The notes below the pieces were generated by a model. It was not told the origin of the DNA. It saw only the letters and a program-made list of their open reading frames with translations, and did not search any database. From positions 44,601,540 through 44,665,539 of the forward strand of contig CP154955.1 of the NCBI GenBank assembly GCA_039621445.1: 64,000 nucleotides of DNA. The letters are read 5' to 3'. Shown here piece by piece: positions 41,860 through 51,964 of this stretch. This stretch comes from Euglena gracilis. Lineage: Eukaryota; Euglenida; Euglenophyceae; Euglenales. The translations under genes and the position numbers were made by a program. Positions within the stretch are counted from its first letter, which is position 1. Every line of letters begins with the position of its first letter.

Positions 41860-42030
41860 AGAGCTCAGCGACCCCCCCCCCTAATTGAGCATTTGGGTCT
41901 GGGGAAAAAATTTAAGGCGCCGAAAAATTTTTGGCCTCTCTCAAAGCCAAATTTTTGACCCCCTTATTTGACCCCCCCCCTAATTGAGCATCTGGGGGTC
42001 CTTTAGGCCATGGGTGTGCTCAAATAAGGG
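41860..42030. repeat. TAATTGAGCA word-repeat remnant
   Basis: CCCCCTAATTGAGCATTTGGG and CCCCCTAATTGAGCATCTGGG, CCCTTATTTGACCCC, and the complement GTGCTCAAATAAGGGGGG. The architecture is that of the TA-flanked family, but clean ends were not found. Confidence 0.45.
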
Positions 42031-42087
42031 GGGGTAGTGGAGAGAGAGAGAGAGAGAGAGAGATATATATATATATACATATACATA

Positions 42088-42438
42088 CCATCCCCCCCAT
42101 TATGTACCCCCCCCATTATGTACCCCCTGGGGGGGAGGTACACAATGGGGGGGGATGGCAGCTCACTGTCATAACACTTTTTCTAAAGAATTTCCCAAAA
42201 AAATGCTCAAAAATCGACGTTTTTGGGACGTTTTCAAAAAGTGATATTTGGCAAATGTGCTGAAAATTGACCATTTATTGCAAAACATCCAAAAAGTTGC
42301 CAAAAATGACCCCTTTTGGGCTGTTCGGTCGGGTCTGGGAATGGGACCTGGGTACCCCCCCCATTGTGTACCCCCCCCATTATGTACCTCCCCCAATTTC
42401 GGCCTCCCGGGGGGAGGTACATAATGGGGGGGGGATGG
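42088..42438. mobile_element. TA-flanked word-repeat element (word ATTATGTACC), internal-deletion relative of 60304-62007
   Basis: TA at 42086-42087 and 42439-42440; ends CCATCCCCCCC/GGGGGGGATGG. CCATTATGTACCCC or CCATTGTGTACCCC appears twice at each end and its complement closes each terminal hairpin. The interior (CTCACTGTCATAACACTTTT, AAAATCGACGTTTT, TTGGCAAATGTGC, AAGTTGCCAAAAATGACC) matches 60373-60520; the last part (TGACCCCTTTTGGG, GGTCGGGT) matches 61852-61880. Confidence 0.75.
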
Positions 42439-42525
<87 letters not shown>

Positions 42526-42535
42526 CATACATACA

Positions 42536-43027
42536 GGGGGGGAATTGCGCTCGCCCGGCTCGGAAAAAATGCGCAAAAAATGCGCATTTTTTGCGCATTT
42601 TTTTTGCGCATTTTTCCCGAGGCCGGGCAAGCGCATTTCCCCCCCCCTGTGCGAAAAAAAATGCGCATTTTTTTTTGGGAAAAAATGCGCAAAAATGTGC
42701 AAAATCTGAGAAAAAATGCGCAAAAATCACGAAAATGCAAAAATTACCCCAAAACATGCAAAAATGGCACCAAATTTGAAGAAATTATGTGGAATAATGA
42801 GGAAAATGTAAGTTTCAAAAAAAGTCGAAAATTTCAAATTTTTGCAAAAAATTGTAAAAATGGTCAAAAAAATGCGAAAATTTTGGAAAATCACGAAAAA
42901 ATGTGCCAAAAAAACGAAAAAATGCGCAAAAAAATGCGAAAAAAATGCGCAAAAATGCGCATTTTTGGAAAATTGAAAAAATGCGCAAAAAAATATGAAA
43001 AAATGTGAAACGCATTTTCCCCCCCTG
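42536..43027. repeat. AT-rich repeat with iterated AAAATGCGCATTTT words, copy 2
   Basis: CAGGGGGGGAATTGCG at the left and CGCATTTTCCCCCCCTG at the right resemble hAT-type ends inside a TA microsatellite. More than ten TGCGCA words. The core shares sequence with 29560-29640. Confidence 0.6.
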
Positions 43028-43688
43028 TATATATATTATATTACATGTGTGTGTATGTGTGTGAACATATATTTAAATATTCAACGTAACCTCATCTTTT
43101 GGTGCAAAATTTTTACCAAGAATTGCGGGACCCCCCCAGGACCCCCCCCCCAGCGCCCCCCCTCCCCCGACAGGGTCCTGGGGGGAAACTGGCCATAAGT
43201 GCTGACGCCCTCAAAAAAAGTGCCCAAAGGTCTCAAGAATTTTTGCACTGCACCCCCAAAAAATATTTGCACTTGTTCCGAAAAAAATTTTCACTCTCTC
43301 ATTTTAATTTTGCTCAATAAAAAAGGATCACAGTGGACAATGGAAAAAGACCCACACCAAATGAAAATCTGAAGGGCAAATGTGCAAAACACCCCCATTC
43401 CAAGTGCAAAAATTTTCAGAATAGAGGCAAATATGTTTAACTTAAGGTGTAAACATTTTCTTGCAACCAACCAAGAGCACGCGAGGAAAATTTTTTACAT
43501 TTGGGCCCCCGGCGGAGAGGGGGGGTCTAGCTAGTGGCTTTTTTCCCAGTGACAAACATTCTTGAGGTAAAGTGCAAGCAAATTGGTGCATGTGCAAACA
43601 TTTTTGGAATGAAGTGGAAAAAAATGACTGGAAGTGCAAAAATGTATGGTGCAAACTGCGAAAAATTTGGTTGTCAGGCAGGCGAAAG
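43028..43688. other. No gene recognised
   Basis: 43100-43200 contains the AGGACCCCCC array and GGCCATAAGTG seen in the MULE-like elements. The rest shows repeated GTGCAAA(C/A)ATTTT words (43240-43640). Confidence 0.35.
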
Positions 43689-44000
43689 TCATTCTGGAGC
43701 TGACACAAAGGTTGGAAGATTTGTTCTTCCGCTCCACCTCAAGAAAGAAGCCTGGTCAAGACTAAGGTCAATGTCGATTTTCAAAGGATAACCTGGAAAC
43801 CAACGAGGGAAAATTGGTGATGTGTAAACTGGGATGAATCGCCCACGCACAAGGAGGTCGGCTCTGATGAATAGGTTTGGGGCATGGAGTTCGGGGTCTG
43901 CAGCTCTCCAGGGGTAGTACACATTGTACGTTCCTGTTGCCCCAGTTGTTGCCACCAGGTTTTGTTTTACCAAATCCAATTGACGGTGAGACTTCTCCAC
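43689..44000 (-). CDS. Hypothetical protein fragment
   Basis: A 103-residue minus-strand frame with balanced composition: MEKSHRQLDLVKQNLVATTG, YNVYYPWRAADPELHAP, LFIRADLLVRGRFIPVYTSP and PGYPLKIDIDLSLDQ. I do not recognise a family. The region lacks G/C runs and repeat words, unlike its surroundings, so it may be an exon of a host gene or a captured fragment. There is no signal peptide or clear splice site. Confidence 0.35.
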   Translation of the reverse strand: MEKSHRQLDLVKQNLVATTGATGTYNVYYPWRAADPELHAPNLFIRADLLVRGRFIPVYTSPIFPRWFPGYPLKIDIDLSLDQASFLRWSGRTNLPTFVSAPE

Positions 44001-44089
44001 TGGACCCCCTTTTTTCTCAATTGGGGGGGTTCAATTTGGGGAGGGGTTTTTCCATTCAGGGGGGGGGGGGCAGTCCGAAAAAATAAAAG

Positions 44090-44530
44090 GAAGGTATTGG
44101 GGCAAGTTAGGAATCACCCACACCAAATTAGGAATCACCAACCTCAAATTTGCCTGAAATTAGGAATCAGCCTCCTAAATTTGGCTGTCTCGAGAACAGA
44201 ATTTTGGTTCCAAAGTGGGACGCGGGGGGAACGGGGGGGGGGGATGCGGGGGGGACGCAGGGGAGACACCCCCATTGGTCAACCATACAGAGGAGTCGGG
44301 TTGCGGGGTTGCGGGGGGGGGATAAATTTTTCTAGGACTAAAATTAGGAATCGCCAAGCCCCAAAATTTGGATGATGACACCACAAATTAGGAATTTCCA
44401 CACATCAAATTTGGATTTTATTTCCACATTAGGCATCTCCAACCCAAAAATTTGACCCATTGCCCCTTTTGGAGCCAAAAATACGCACCACAACCATATT
44501 TTAACCAAACTTAGGCATCTCCCACCCAGA
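44090..44530. repeat. Degenerate AAATTAGGAATC repeat
   Basis: AATTAGGAATC(A/G)CC or TTAGGCATCTCC occurs about nine times, often followed by CCCAAAATTTG, at 25-60 base spacing. A G-rich insert with GGGACGC words lies at 44218-44300. Confidence 0.6.
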
Positions 44531-44609
44531 AAAAAAATTCCCCGAACTGGGCCTTCGGTCGGGTTGCAGGGGGGGGGGGGGGTTGCACCCCCAGAAAAAA
44601 TGGCAAATT

Positions 44610-44745
44610 TGAAAAAATGTTGGTTGTGATTTTTCAAATTTGCCGAAATCGTCCAAAAAAATGCCCAATTTTGGGCCAGTTTTTGACCATTTTTTTTGGG
44701 CAGCAGCCAGCGGCCATTCGCATGGGGGGTTCAAAATCTTTCCCT
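44610..44745. repeat. Dispersed block, pair of 35000-35150
   Basis: See the partner; same orientation, followed by GGTTGAACGAGGGGGG words. Confidence 0.65.
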
Positions 44746-44901
44746 AGGGGGGTTGAACGAGGGGGGGGGGGGTTGAACGAGGGGGGGTTAAAACCCGGTC
44801 CCAGACTGTAAGACGGTTCTGGTGGGTGGACTAACAGACAAGCACCGGGGGGTCAACCCCTTGGGAGCCAATCAGGAGGTCTTGTTGGGCGAATTACTAT
44901 A

Positions 44902-45207
44902 CCTTTCCGATTATTTTCCCTGGTCGATTATTCCCCCCCCCACTTTCGGCCCAAAAACAGGAAAGCCGGACCCGGGCGATTATTTCCCCCCCCCAAAATT
45001 TTTGGACTTTCTGGGTGACAAACGCAAAGGAAAGTGCTCATGATGCTGATGCGCCTGATGCTGTGCTCAACTCACATACGACGAGGGCGCAGATTGTTTA
45101 TTTGTACTTGGCTTCACGGGCATAACAAAAGTACCTGCAGCGGGGGACCCGGGCGATTATTTCCCCCCCCCGGTTTCCGGCTGTGTGGGGGGGGATAATC
45201 AAAAAGG
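44902..45207. mobile_element. TA-flanked word-repeat element (word CGATTATTTCCC)
   Basis: TA at 44900-44901 and 45208-45209; ends CCTTTCCGATTATT and GGATAATCAAAAAGG. CGATTATT(T)CCC occurs four times followed by C runs; the complement GGGGGATAATC closes the right end. Confidence 0.6.
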
Positions 45208-45209
45208 TA

Positions 45210-46518
45210 TAGTAGCCATTTGGGGGGGGTGAGGGTATCCATCCACGCCAAAACCACTCGATCCACACCCTTTCTTGCGTCACACGGTCATAATTTTAGC
45301 TTGCTCATGACGTCACATGGTCAAATTATGACGTCACACATCCTGTTTTGCACAGAATTGGGTGGAATAGGGTGTGGATCGGCTAACAGACTTGATGCAC
45401 AGCCGTGGAAATCGACTAACAGACAAGTACCGACCCCCACCTGCCACAGCATTTTCACAGATTTTTTAAAACAAGAATTTTTTGGGGTCGAAAATTGATG
45501 CTCCCCAAAATACAGGAGGTGGTTGGGGGTGTCAGCTCCCCGCTGGGGGTGGTTGAGGATGCGGGGGGGGGGGGGAACTGTGGCCAAACCACCCCAGCAT
45601 GCCTTCTCTGAGGCCACCCAAATTTGCAGGCATTTTTCCTTTGCCCCAAAAATGTGCCAATCTGGGATGGGGGGGGGGCAAGGTTCCCGTTTTGTTTTTT
45701 AAAAAAAGCAAAAAAAAACTTTCATGAAGAAAAAACGGTTTAAAAACGGTTTTCTGTTTTAAAAAAGGGGGGTTTTTAACATAAAACACTACAAATAAAT
45801 GGGGGGGGGGGTCAAACTAAAACACTACGGGGGTTTTGGGGACGCGGGGGGGACGCGGGGGGGGATGACATTTTTTTGACCGACCCGGGCCCGCATTTTC
45901 CAGGTACCCAAAAACGCTAAAATTTTTCCTTCGGCGCTTCGCGCTATGTGTAAATTGGTTCAAAGGCAAAAGAATTTCAGTGCCTGAAATTTTTTTAAAC
46001 CAACCCAAATGCTCGGGTGGTTCAAATGGGGGGGGGGGTACTGCCCCATCCTCAAAAAATTCCAAATTTGGCGGCATATCATAAAAATAGGAATTTGCCT
46101 CGTGCAGTTTCGGACAAGGATTGTATTTGTGTTGATGTTGATTCCACCCTTTAATAATTTTAGTAATTTTTGGGAATGGATCCGCCAAAACGGGCGATGG
46201 GAACGGTGTCCACAAAAAAAGGATACAAAATGGAAGTGTGCGCAATGGTTGAGGGGGGACAGTCTAGGATTAGCATTGATTATGCTGAACAAAAAAGAAG
46301 AAGCAAATGGGCACTCTTTGCAAAACCAGTAGGGGTTGCTTGACTGGCAGTCCAACATTTCACAAAAAAAAATCCTAAACCTCAGACGGTTTCATTGAAA
46401 AGCCTCTACAAAAAAAAGGACACCAAGCCACTTGGTGGGGACGCGGGGGGGACGCGGGGGGGGACGCGGGGGGGACGCGGGGGCTCAACCCCCTACAAAA
46501 TGGGGGGTCATCCAACTA
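45210..46518. other. No gene recognised
   Basis: 45290-45345 repeats TGACGTCACA(C/T). 45838-45870 and 46436-46485 are (GGGACGCGGGGG)n arrays. 46000-46330 is mixed sequence whose frames on both strands look unconvincing. Confidence 0.35.
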
Positions 46519-47264
46519 CCATTGCCCCCCCCTAAATGACCCCCCTCTTGTCCCGGCCCAGACCCCGGAGGGTCACTTAGGGGGGGGTCGGGAAAAAAAG
46601 GGTCTCGGACACCCCACCCCTTTTTTTCGGAATTTTTTTGTGAAATTTGTGTTCTCTGGCATCATTTCTACTAGAAGGAAAAATCACGATTCTGAAAATC
46701 TCAAAAAAATCGGTCAATTTTGAAGACTTTTTCTTGAAAAATTTTACATTGTCTGGGCCGAGACCCCGGAGCATACATCTCTTTAAGGCCCCCGGGGGGG
46801 GGGGGGTGCTGGGCTAGGGCTAGAAATTTGGGCTGGCTAGCCCGCCCCCCCCCCCGGGGGGGGGGGGGGGGGGGCTAGGCCCCGGCTGGACCCGAACCGG
46901 GGCGAGCTGGACTGAAATCGGAAAAATGCCCAAAAATGACCTGCAGAACACAGTTTTGAAAAAATGATGCATCTGAAACCCCCCAAAAATGCCCTAAATG
47001 CCTCCCAAACCCCATTTTTGGCCACTTTTGAACACAATTTTCCAAAAAATTTCGGCGCTTTGCGCCGAAAAATTTTGTGCTGGACCCCCCAAAAAGGGGC
47101 TGGCTAGCTGGGCTAGCAGCACCCCCCCCCCCCCGGGGAGGGGTGCTGCTGCGGCTGGGCTGGGCCCAAATCGGGGCTGGCTGCAGCCGCCCCCCCCCCC
47201 GGGGGGGTTCGCAAAACCTTAGAGAGATGTATGCCCCGGAGAGTCATTTAGGGGGGGGTGATGG
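46519..47264. mobile_element. TA-flanked word-repeat element (word TAAATGACC) with nested MITE
   Basis: TA at 46517-46518 and 47265-47266; ends CCATTGCCCCCCCC and GGGGGGGGTGATGG. CTAAATGACC at the left, GGGTCACTTAGG and GAGTCATTTAGG at the right. Without the MITE it is about 276 bp. Confidence 0.7.
46772..47233. mobile_element. hAT-type MITE, TSD CCCCGGAG
   Basis: CATACATCTCTTTAAGG...CCTTAGAGAGATGTATG, 462 bp, flanked by CCCCGGAG at 46764-46771 and 47234-47241. An uninterrupted ACCCCGGAGGGTCACTTAG is at 46562. The interior has GCTGGCTAGC words, G/C runs and a TTTCGGCGCTTTGCGCCGAAA hairpin. Confidence 0.85.
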
Positions 47265-47317
47265 TAAATAAAACACTACAAATACGAAAAAAACAACATG
47301 TTTTTACTACAAAAAAG

Positions 47318-48215
47318 GGGTGGCGGACGCCGGGTTTTGGACAGAACCGGTGTCCGCCACCCCTTGTTTAAACGGGCGTTTTAGAGACGCCAGGTTCAGG
47401 ACAGAACCGGCGTCCCCACCCTTCGGTCAAAGGACACTCCCAGGACCAATCTCCGACCGCTTATCTGCAATGTCACGCCACTTTGCATTTCATCAAATTC
47501 CGGCGATCGCGAGGGTATTTCTGGCTGTCAATCGTCCTGGTACAAAGTCACCCCTCAATCGAAAGCTCTTTTCATCAGACGACTGGCGATCACCACCAAA
47601 TTCAGCCACGCCGCCTGGTGCTCTTATTTTCTGTCACTGGGAAATCCTAATTTCACAACTCTCGTGCCCCCCCGGGACCCCTCAGGTGGTTGATTCGAAG
47701 AGAAAAAACGTTTCTGTAAGGTTTATTAAGCAGCTTAAACCAAAAATCACCGAAAATCACCACAAATTTCGACTGAGATTCTGGCCGATCCGACGATCGC
47801 GAGCGTATCTCGGGCTGCGTGCAACGTTAGGGTACCAAGTTACCCCTCGATCGAAAGCTCTTTTCAACCGACGACCAGCGGTGGTCATCAGATCTTTCCA
47901 CGCTGCATGGCACTCTATTTCCAAATCTGGGCCAATTTTCACCAAATTTGCAAATTTGGATATCCACCCCACTGGTCCCCAAATGGCAAAATTCATTGTC
48001 CTAGATGGTTGAAACAGTCATACCAGCACCTTGGGGCCACTTTTGGGCACTTTTGGTGACATTTCTAGGAATGAAAACCGGACGCCGGGTTTTGGACAAA
48101 ACCGGTGTTCCTAACGCTGGGTTTTAGGACAGAACCGGCGTCCGTAAAACCCGTGGGGGGGGGACGTCGGTTCTGTCCTGAACCCGGCGTCTCAAACGCC
48201 GGTTTAAACAACTTG
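47318..48215. mobile_element. Element with GACGCCGGGTTTTGGACAG ends and an internal duplication
   Basis: The words GACGCCGG.TT.(A)GGACAGAACCGG recur in both orientations at 47329-47435 and 48080-48205. Between them GTACAAAGTCACCCCTCA, ATCGAAAGCTCTTTTCA and GACGA.(C/T)..CG occur at 47540-47600 and again at 47830-47890 (GTACCAAGTTACCCCTCG). A plus frame runs through 47320-48012 but has no known motif. CGGTTCGGGCGTGAAGCC words at 58.9 and 62.05 kb are similar in style. Confidence 0.5.
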
Positions 48216-48579
48216 TTTAAAAACAGCCTGGGAACCTTGGGGGGGGCAGGAACAATTGGGGGGGGGGGGGGATCTGGTGGACAAGTTGAGTCTGTCGACT
48301 ACCAGACCACCAGACCTCCCTGGGAGATCAGGCAGTGAACGTTTTTCGGGCGGGACCCCCCCACCCCCCCCCTCTTCATTGGAAATACATGGCGGTGAAC
48401 TTCACCGGTGAAGTTTCTCCATTGAAATTCCTTTAGGGGCGAAGCCCCCAACCCCCCCCCCCCCACCCCTGCCTAACCTCCCTGCATTTCATTTTTGTGA
48501 AAAACTTTTCTTGGGGATGAAATTAAAGTGTAAACTTCAGGACAGAGGACAGGACAAGACCCCTGGGGTGGGTCCTTCC
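48216..48579. other. No gene recognised
   Basis: Includes a GTGAACTTCACCGGTGAAGTTTC hairpin at 48393-48416 and the 5' copy of the MITE target. On the minus strand this would be the downstream continuation of the 49.2-49.4 kb coding fragment, but no convincing frame follows. Confidence 0.35.
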
Positions 48580-49190
48580 TAGGGTTCGATATAAGGACAG
48601 GTGGGGGGGGGGGTCCGGGCCCCCCCCTGGGGGCCGGGGGGGGGGGGGGGGGGGGGACACCCCCGGGGGGTTGGTACGCCGTGGCGAGGGGTCCGAATAG
48701 GGGGAGGGGGAGGGGGGAAATGGCCGGAAAATGGCGTGGCAAGGGGGTCTCGGATGGGGGGGGGAGGGATGTGCCATGGTTGCACAACACATGTGTGTTG
48801 GGTGGCGTGGCGAGGGGTCCGGCTACGGGGGGGGGGGGGTAAATGGCGTGGCGAGCCCCTCGGAGAGGGGGGGGAGGGGTGTACCAACCCCCCCCACCTA
48901 AACAGTGGCGCAGTCAGGGTGACCGAAAATTTTTGACCCCCAAAACGACGAAAAGTGCCATTTTGGGCACTTTTTGGGCAAAAATGTGCCAAAAATGCAA
49001 AAAATTTTCGGCGCGAAGCGCCGGAGGAAAAAATTGACCCTTTTTGGGGGGGTCCCAAAGACCCCCCCGAGGGTCGGGCCGGACCCCCCTGGCAGGTGGG
49101 GGGGGGGTGGTCCGGACCCCCCACTGCGGGCCAGGAGGGGGGGGACACCCCCCACCTAAACCATGTACGCCCTCCTTATATCAAACCCTG
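48580..49190. mobile_element. hAT-type MITE, TSD GTCCTTCC
   Basis: TAGGGTTCGATATAAGG...CCTTATATCAAACCCTG, 611 bp, flanked by GTCCTTCC at 48572-48579 and 49191-49198. Same family as 30244-30610. It carries an extra 230 bp with three GTGGCG(A/T)GGGGTC words and a GGCGCGAAGCGCC hairpin. Confidence 0.9.
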
Positions 49191-49198
49191 GTCCTTCC

Positions 49199-49445
49199 CC
49201 CCCCCCAGGGATAGCAAACTTCCTTCAAAACGAAGCCTGGTTGCCACTCCCAACAATTGCTCACCACCAGTTATACTTTTATGGAACAGCTGAATCCGCA
49301 TGCGGTCAAACCCAAAGAAATAAGGACGGTAGTAATGGTAAATATCCCCATACACAACGCCGTTGTCTGCCCACAAGGTGCGGATGTACGGGTCGGCGGC
49401 ATAGGCGGAAAAGATCAAGAGAATTAAGCAGAAAAGAGATCTCAT
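49199..49445 (-). CDS. Hypothetical secreted protein, 5' exon truncated by a MITE
   Basis: Minus strand, ATG at 49445. MRSLFCLILLIFSAYA has the charge, hydrophobic core and AYA-A cleavage pattern of a signal peptide. DPYIRTLWADNGVVYGD, YHYYRPYFFGFDRMRI and GEQLLGVATRLRFEGS follow. The frame runs into the MITE at its right target duplication (49191-49198) and ends a few codons later. CCATTTTGCAG directly before ATG could be a 3' splice site or 5' leader. No family is recognised. It is one of the few stretches that look like host coding sequence. Confidence 0.4.
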
Positions 49446-50052
49446 CTGCAAAATGGAGTGAAAAAAGTTGAAGTTGGATTGGGTGCGCCATGGATTATGT
49501 GGGAAAAAAAAAACTTGACTCAAATCCATGCGAGAAACTCAGAATTGGCCACACAAAAATTGGACCCAACCGGAGCGGGAAAAAATTGGAAAGCAGGTCG
49601 CGGAATGATCCGCACGAAGGAACGCGCGTTCATGACATCAAACTGTCCTGGGCATTGCGTTGCACAATGGAGCGAATAATTTCGTTTTTGAAGTTCATGA
49701 AATGAGCTAATATTTAAAATCTTTTTGAATTCCGTTCGCTTCTTTGGGACCCCTTGAAAAAAATGCGCCATCAATGCACACAACTCTTTTTCTTGCAATT
49801 TGGGCTTTCGACCAACCCCCCAATGCCCCCCCCATTGATTCCTTCCTGGTAAACTGGTTCATGAATAAGAAGGATTACAAAAAACCATGATAATTCATCA
49901 AAGGAAAACTAGTAGATCTACCAGTCGGTGGGGTCAAAATCACATTTACATCAGAGTGGAGGGGGAGGTTTTGCGTAGTCGATCGGCCCAAGTCGATCGA
50001 CTTCCCAGAACCGGTCGGAAGTTGTGGGTGACAACTCAATTTCGCCTCAATT
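49446..50052. other. No gene firmly recognised; low-repeat flank of the coding fragment
   Basis: Frames on both strands at 49460-49800 have mixed composition without motifs. It is free of long G/C runs except at 49815-49833. Confidence 0.3.
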
Positions 50053-50256
50053 TTGGGGAAATCGAGGTTTGGGTTGGTCGGCGTGGAAATCGCTGGGCTT
50101 CGCATCGCCTCTCTCAGCTTCGCGGACGATCTGGTCCTCGTGGCGCGTGGGCAGCAGGAGATGCATCACCCTCATCCCTCAACCCTCATCATCAAAAGTC
50201 GATCGGCTCAATGTGGGAATTTGGTGATGGATTTTTTGGTGATCGCTAGCGACTAG
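50053..50256 (+). pseudogene. Reverse-transcriptase fragment of a non-LTR element
   Basis: VEIAGLRIASLSFADDLVLV followed by ARGQQEM (about 50083-50160) contains the FADD catalytic motif with the hydrophobic context typical of LINE-type RT. The neighbouring sequence shows no other RT motif, so this is a short remnant, unrelated to the YFDD-type element at 11.9 kb. Confidence 0.6.
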
Positions 50257-50360
50257 TCGCTGCGGTTGGTGATTGCCTAGCAACCATTGGTGATTGGGCC
50301 GACTGGTCACTGACGACCAACAATAATTAGTCCCCCCCCTTAAAGAGTTTTTAACCCCTG

Positions 50361-51487
50361 GCCCTGGGCGGAATATTGGCCATGCTAGTTCTGGAGGTCG
50401 GGCCGACCTAGGTCGGCCCGACCTATGGTCGGCCCGACCATGGTCGGCCCGACCTAGGGGGTGTCACCCCCGTGACACCCCGTGACCCCCCCCCCCCGTG
50501 ACCCCCCCGTGACCCGAACAAGGACCCTTTTCGGCGAAATTCCTAATAATAATAACCGTCACAAAATCCGACAAAGCTAGCACAAAGGGATTTTGTTGGG
50601 GCGCACGTTTTGGCCATCCTTGCCTTGCACGCACAAGGGGATTTTGTTATTTTATGCGGGGGGGCGTCCGGGGGGGAGGGCGGCAGCCCCCCCCCCCCCG
50701 GAGGGCCGTAGGCCGACTCAGTTCACGTTTTTCTTTTTTTTTTCAATATGGGATGAAAGAGCTGGGTTAGGGTTAGGGTCAGGGTTAGGGAGCTTTGGTT
50801 GGCAGGGGGGGGGAGGGGGGGTCCCGAGGTCAGTTTTTTTTGCATTTTTTGGCACTTTTTGCTGTACTGTCTTAAACAAGGGGGGGGGAGGGTCCTGGGG
50901 TCCCAACTGTACTGCCAACCCCCCCCTCAAAAATTGGCCAAAAACCGGCGCCGAAGGCGCCGGAAAAAATTTTTAGGGCCTTTTTTTGGTCTAAAAAGGC
51001 CATTTTTGGTGTCAAAATTTTCATTTGTCTCTGACGGGTCAGCACTGGGGGGGGGGGGTCCCAAAAATCCCAACTGTACAGGGGGGGGGTCCCCAAAAAC
51101 CCCAACTGTACTGCCGTCGCCCCTAGGGTCGGGGTCAGGTTAAGGGTAGGGTTAGGGTTTGGGCATTGCACACCAAAAAGGAATTTTTGTCATTGGCCAT
51201 GGATCTCACCTGATTTAGCCATTTTTCACGATTTTTTTTGAATTTGGGACGTTTTTTGACGTTTCTAAGGTCATTCGGATGTGTTTACGTTCATTTCAAA
51301 TTGAAATAAGAGAATCAAATTTTTGAGGGGGGGCTTAAATTTCCAAAAAGGGGGGGGTACTGCAGTACAGTGGAGGCCGACCTGGTCGGCCCGACTTCCA
51401 GATGTCGATAAGCCATGGCCAATGGTAGGCCCAACCTAGGTCGGCCCGACCTCCAGAAGTAGCATGGCCAGGATTCCGCACGGAGCC
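50361..51487. mobile_element. MULE-like element copy 4, diverged
   Basis: GCGGAATATTGGCCATGC, TAGTTCTGGAGGTCGGG at the left and the complement (CTCCAGAAGTAGCATGGCCA, GGATTCCGCACGGAGCC) at the right. Four GGTCGGGCCGACC-type half-sites in a row lie at 50395-50455. The interior has CCCCCGTGACC words, TTAGGG tracts, a GGCGCCGAAGGCGCC hairpin and the block paired with 31011-31170. Confidence 0.5.
50462..50513. repeat. (CCCCCGTGAC)n word array, locus 1
   Basis: Five CCCCGTGAC units with C runs of 5-11. The same array occurs at 53029-53092 and 54293-54347, all in one orientation. Confidence 0.75.
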
Positions 51488-51825
51488 TTGTCTTTGCGTA
51501 TAACGTGACCCCCCCCTATATCGCACCCCCCCCCCCCGGGAGCGTTTTGACCCCCATGGCGACAATTAGGGGGGGGGGTGACAATTTACCCTACATGTCA
51601 AGGGGGGGGGCGACAAGTAGAGGGGGTGACATATGGGGGGGGTCACGTTACCTACAAATTGGGGCAACCTGGCGTGCATAAACGTCTGGCTGTCCTTGCC
51701 GTGCTCAAGGGGATTTTTTTTTTACTGCTTCTCCTCCCTGCCAGTCAATTTAGGGCGCCGAAGGCACCCTGCAAAAGAACTTGCTGATGGCCTTTTCCTG
51801 TGCCCAAAAAGAATTTATGAGGTTA
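51488..51825. other. No gene recognised; word-repeat stretch
   Basis: 51500-51660 shows GTGACCCCCCCTAT, TGGCGACAATTAGGGGG, GGTGACATATGGGGGGGGTC and CGACAAGTAG words between G runs, in the style of the TA-flanked family but without a clear pair of ends. Confidence 0.35.
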
Positions 51826-51894
51826 TTTGAAGGAGCAGGGTTAGGGTTGCGATTCGCATCCAAACAGCAGAACATTTCCCACTCAATGTTGTTA

Positions 51895-51958
51895 CCCCCC
51901 CTAATTGACCGTGGGACCTCTCCACGGGACCCCCCTTTTGGTCAATTAGGGGGGGGTC
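51895..51958. mobile_element. Minimal TA-flanked hairpin element (word CTAATTGACC)
   Basis: TA at 51893-51894 and 51959-51960 enclose 64 bp: C run, CTAATTGACC, GTGGGACCTCTCCACGGGAC, GGTCAATTAG, G run. The related sequence at 30655-30668 reads CAATGTTGTTAGATTGG, with the TTA but no hairpin. Confidence 0.6.
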
Positions 51959-51964
51959 TATTGC

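Noticed and set aside
47320-48012. 230-residue plus-strand ORF as a gene
   Set aside because: It runs through terminal words and the internal duplication of a repeat element and has no domain motif.
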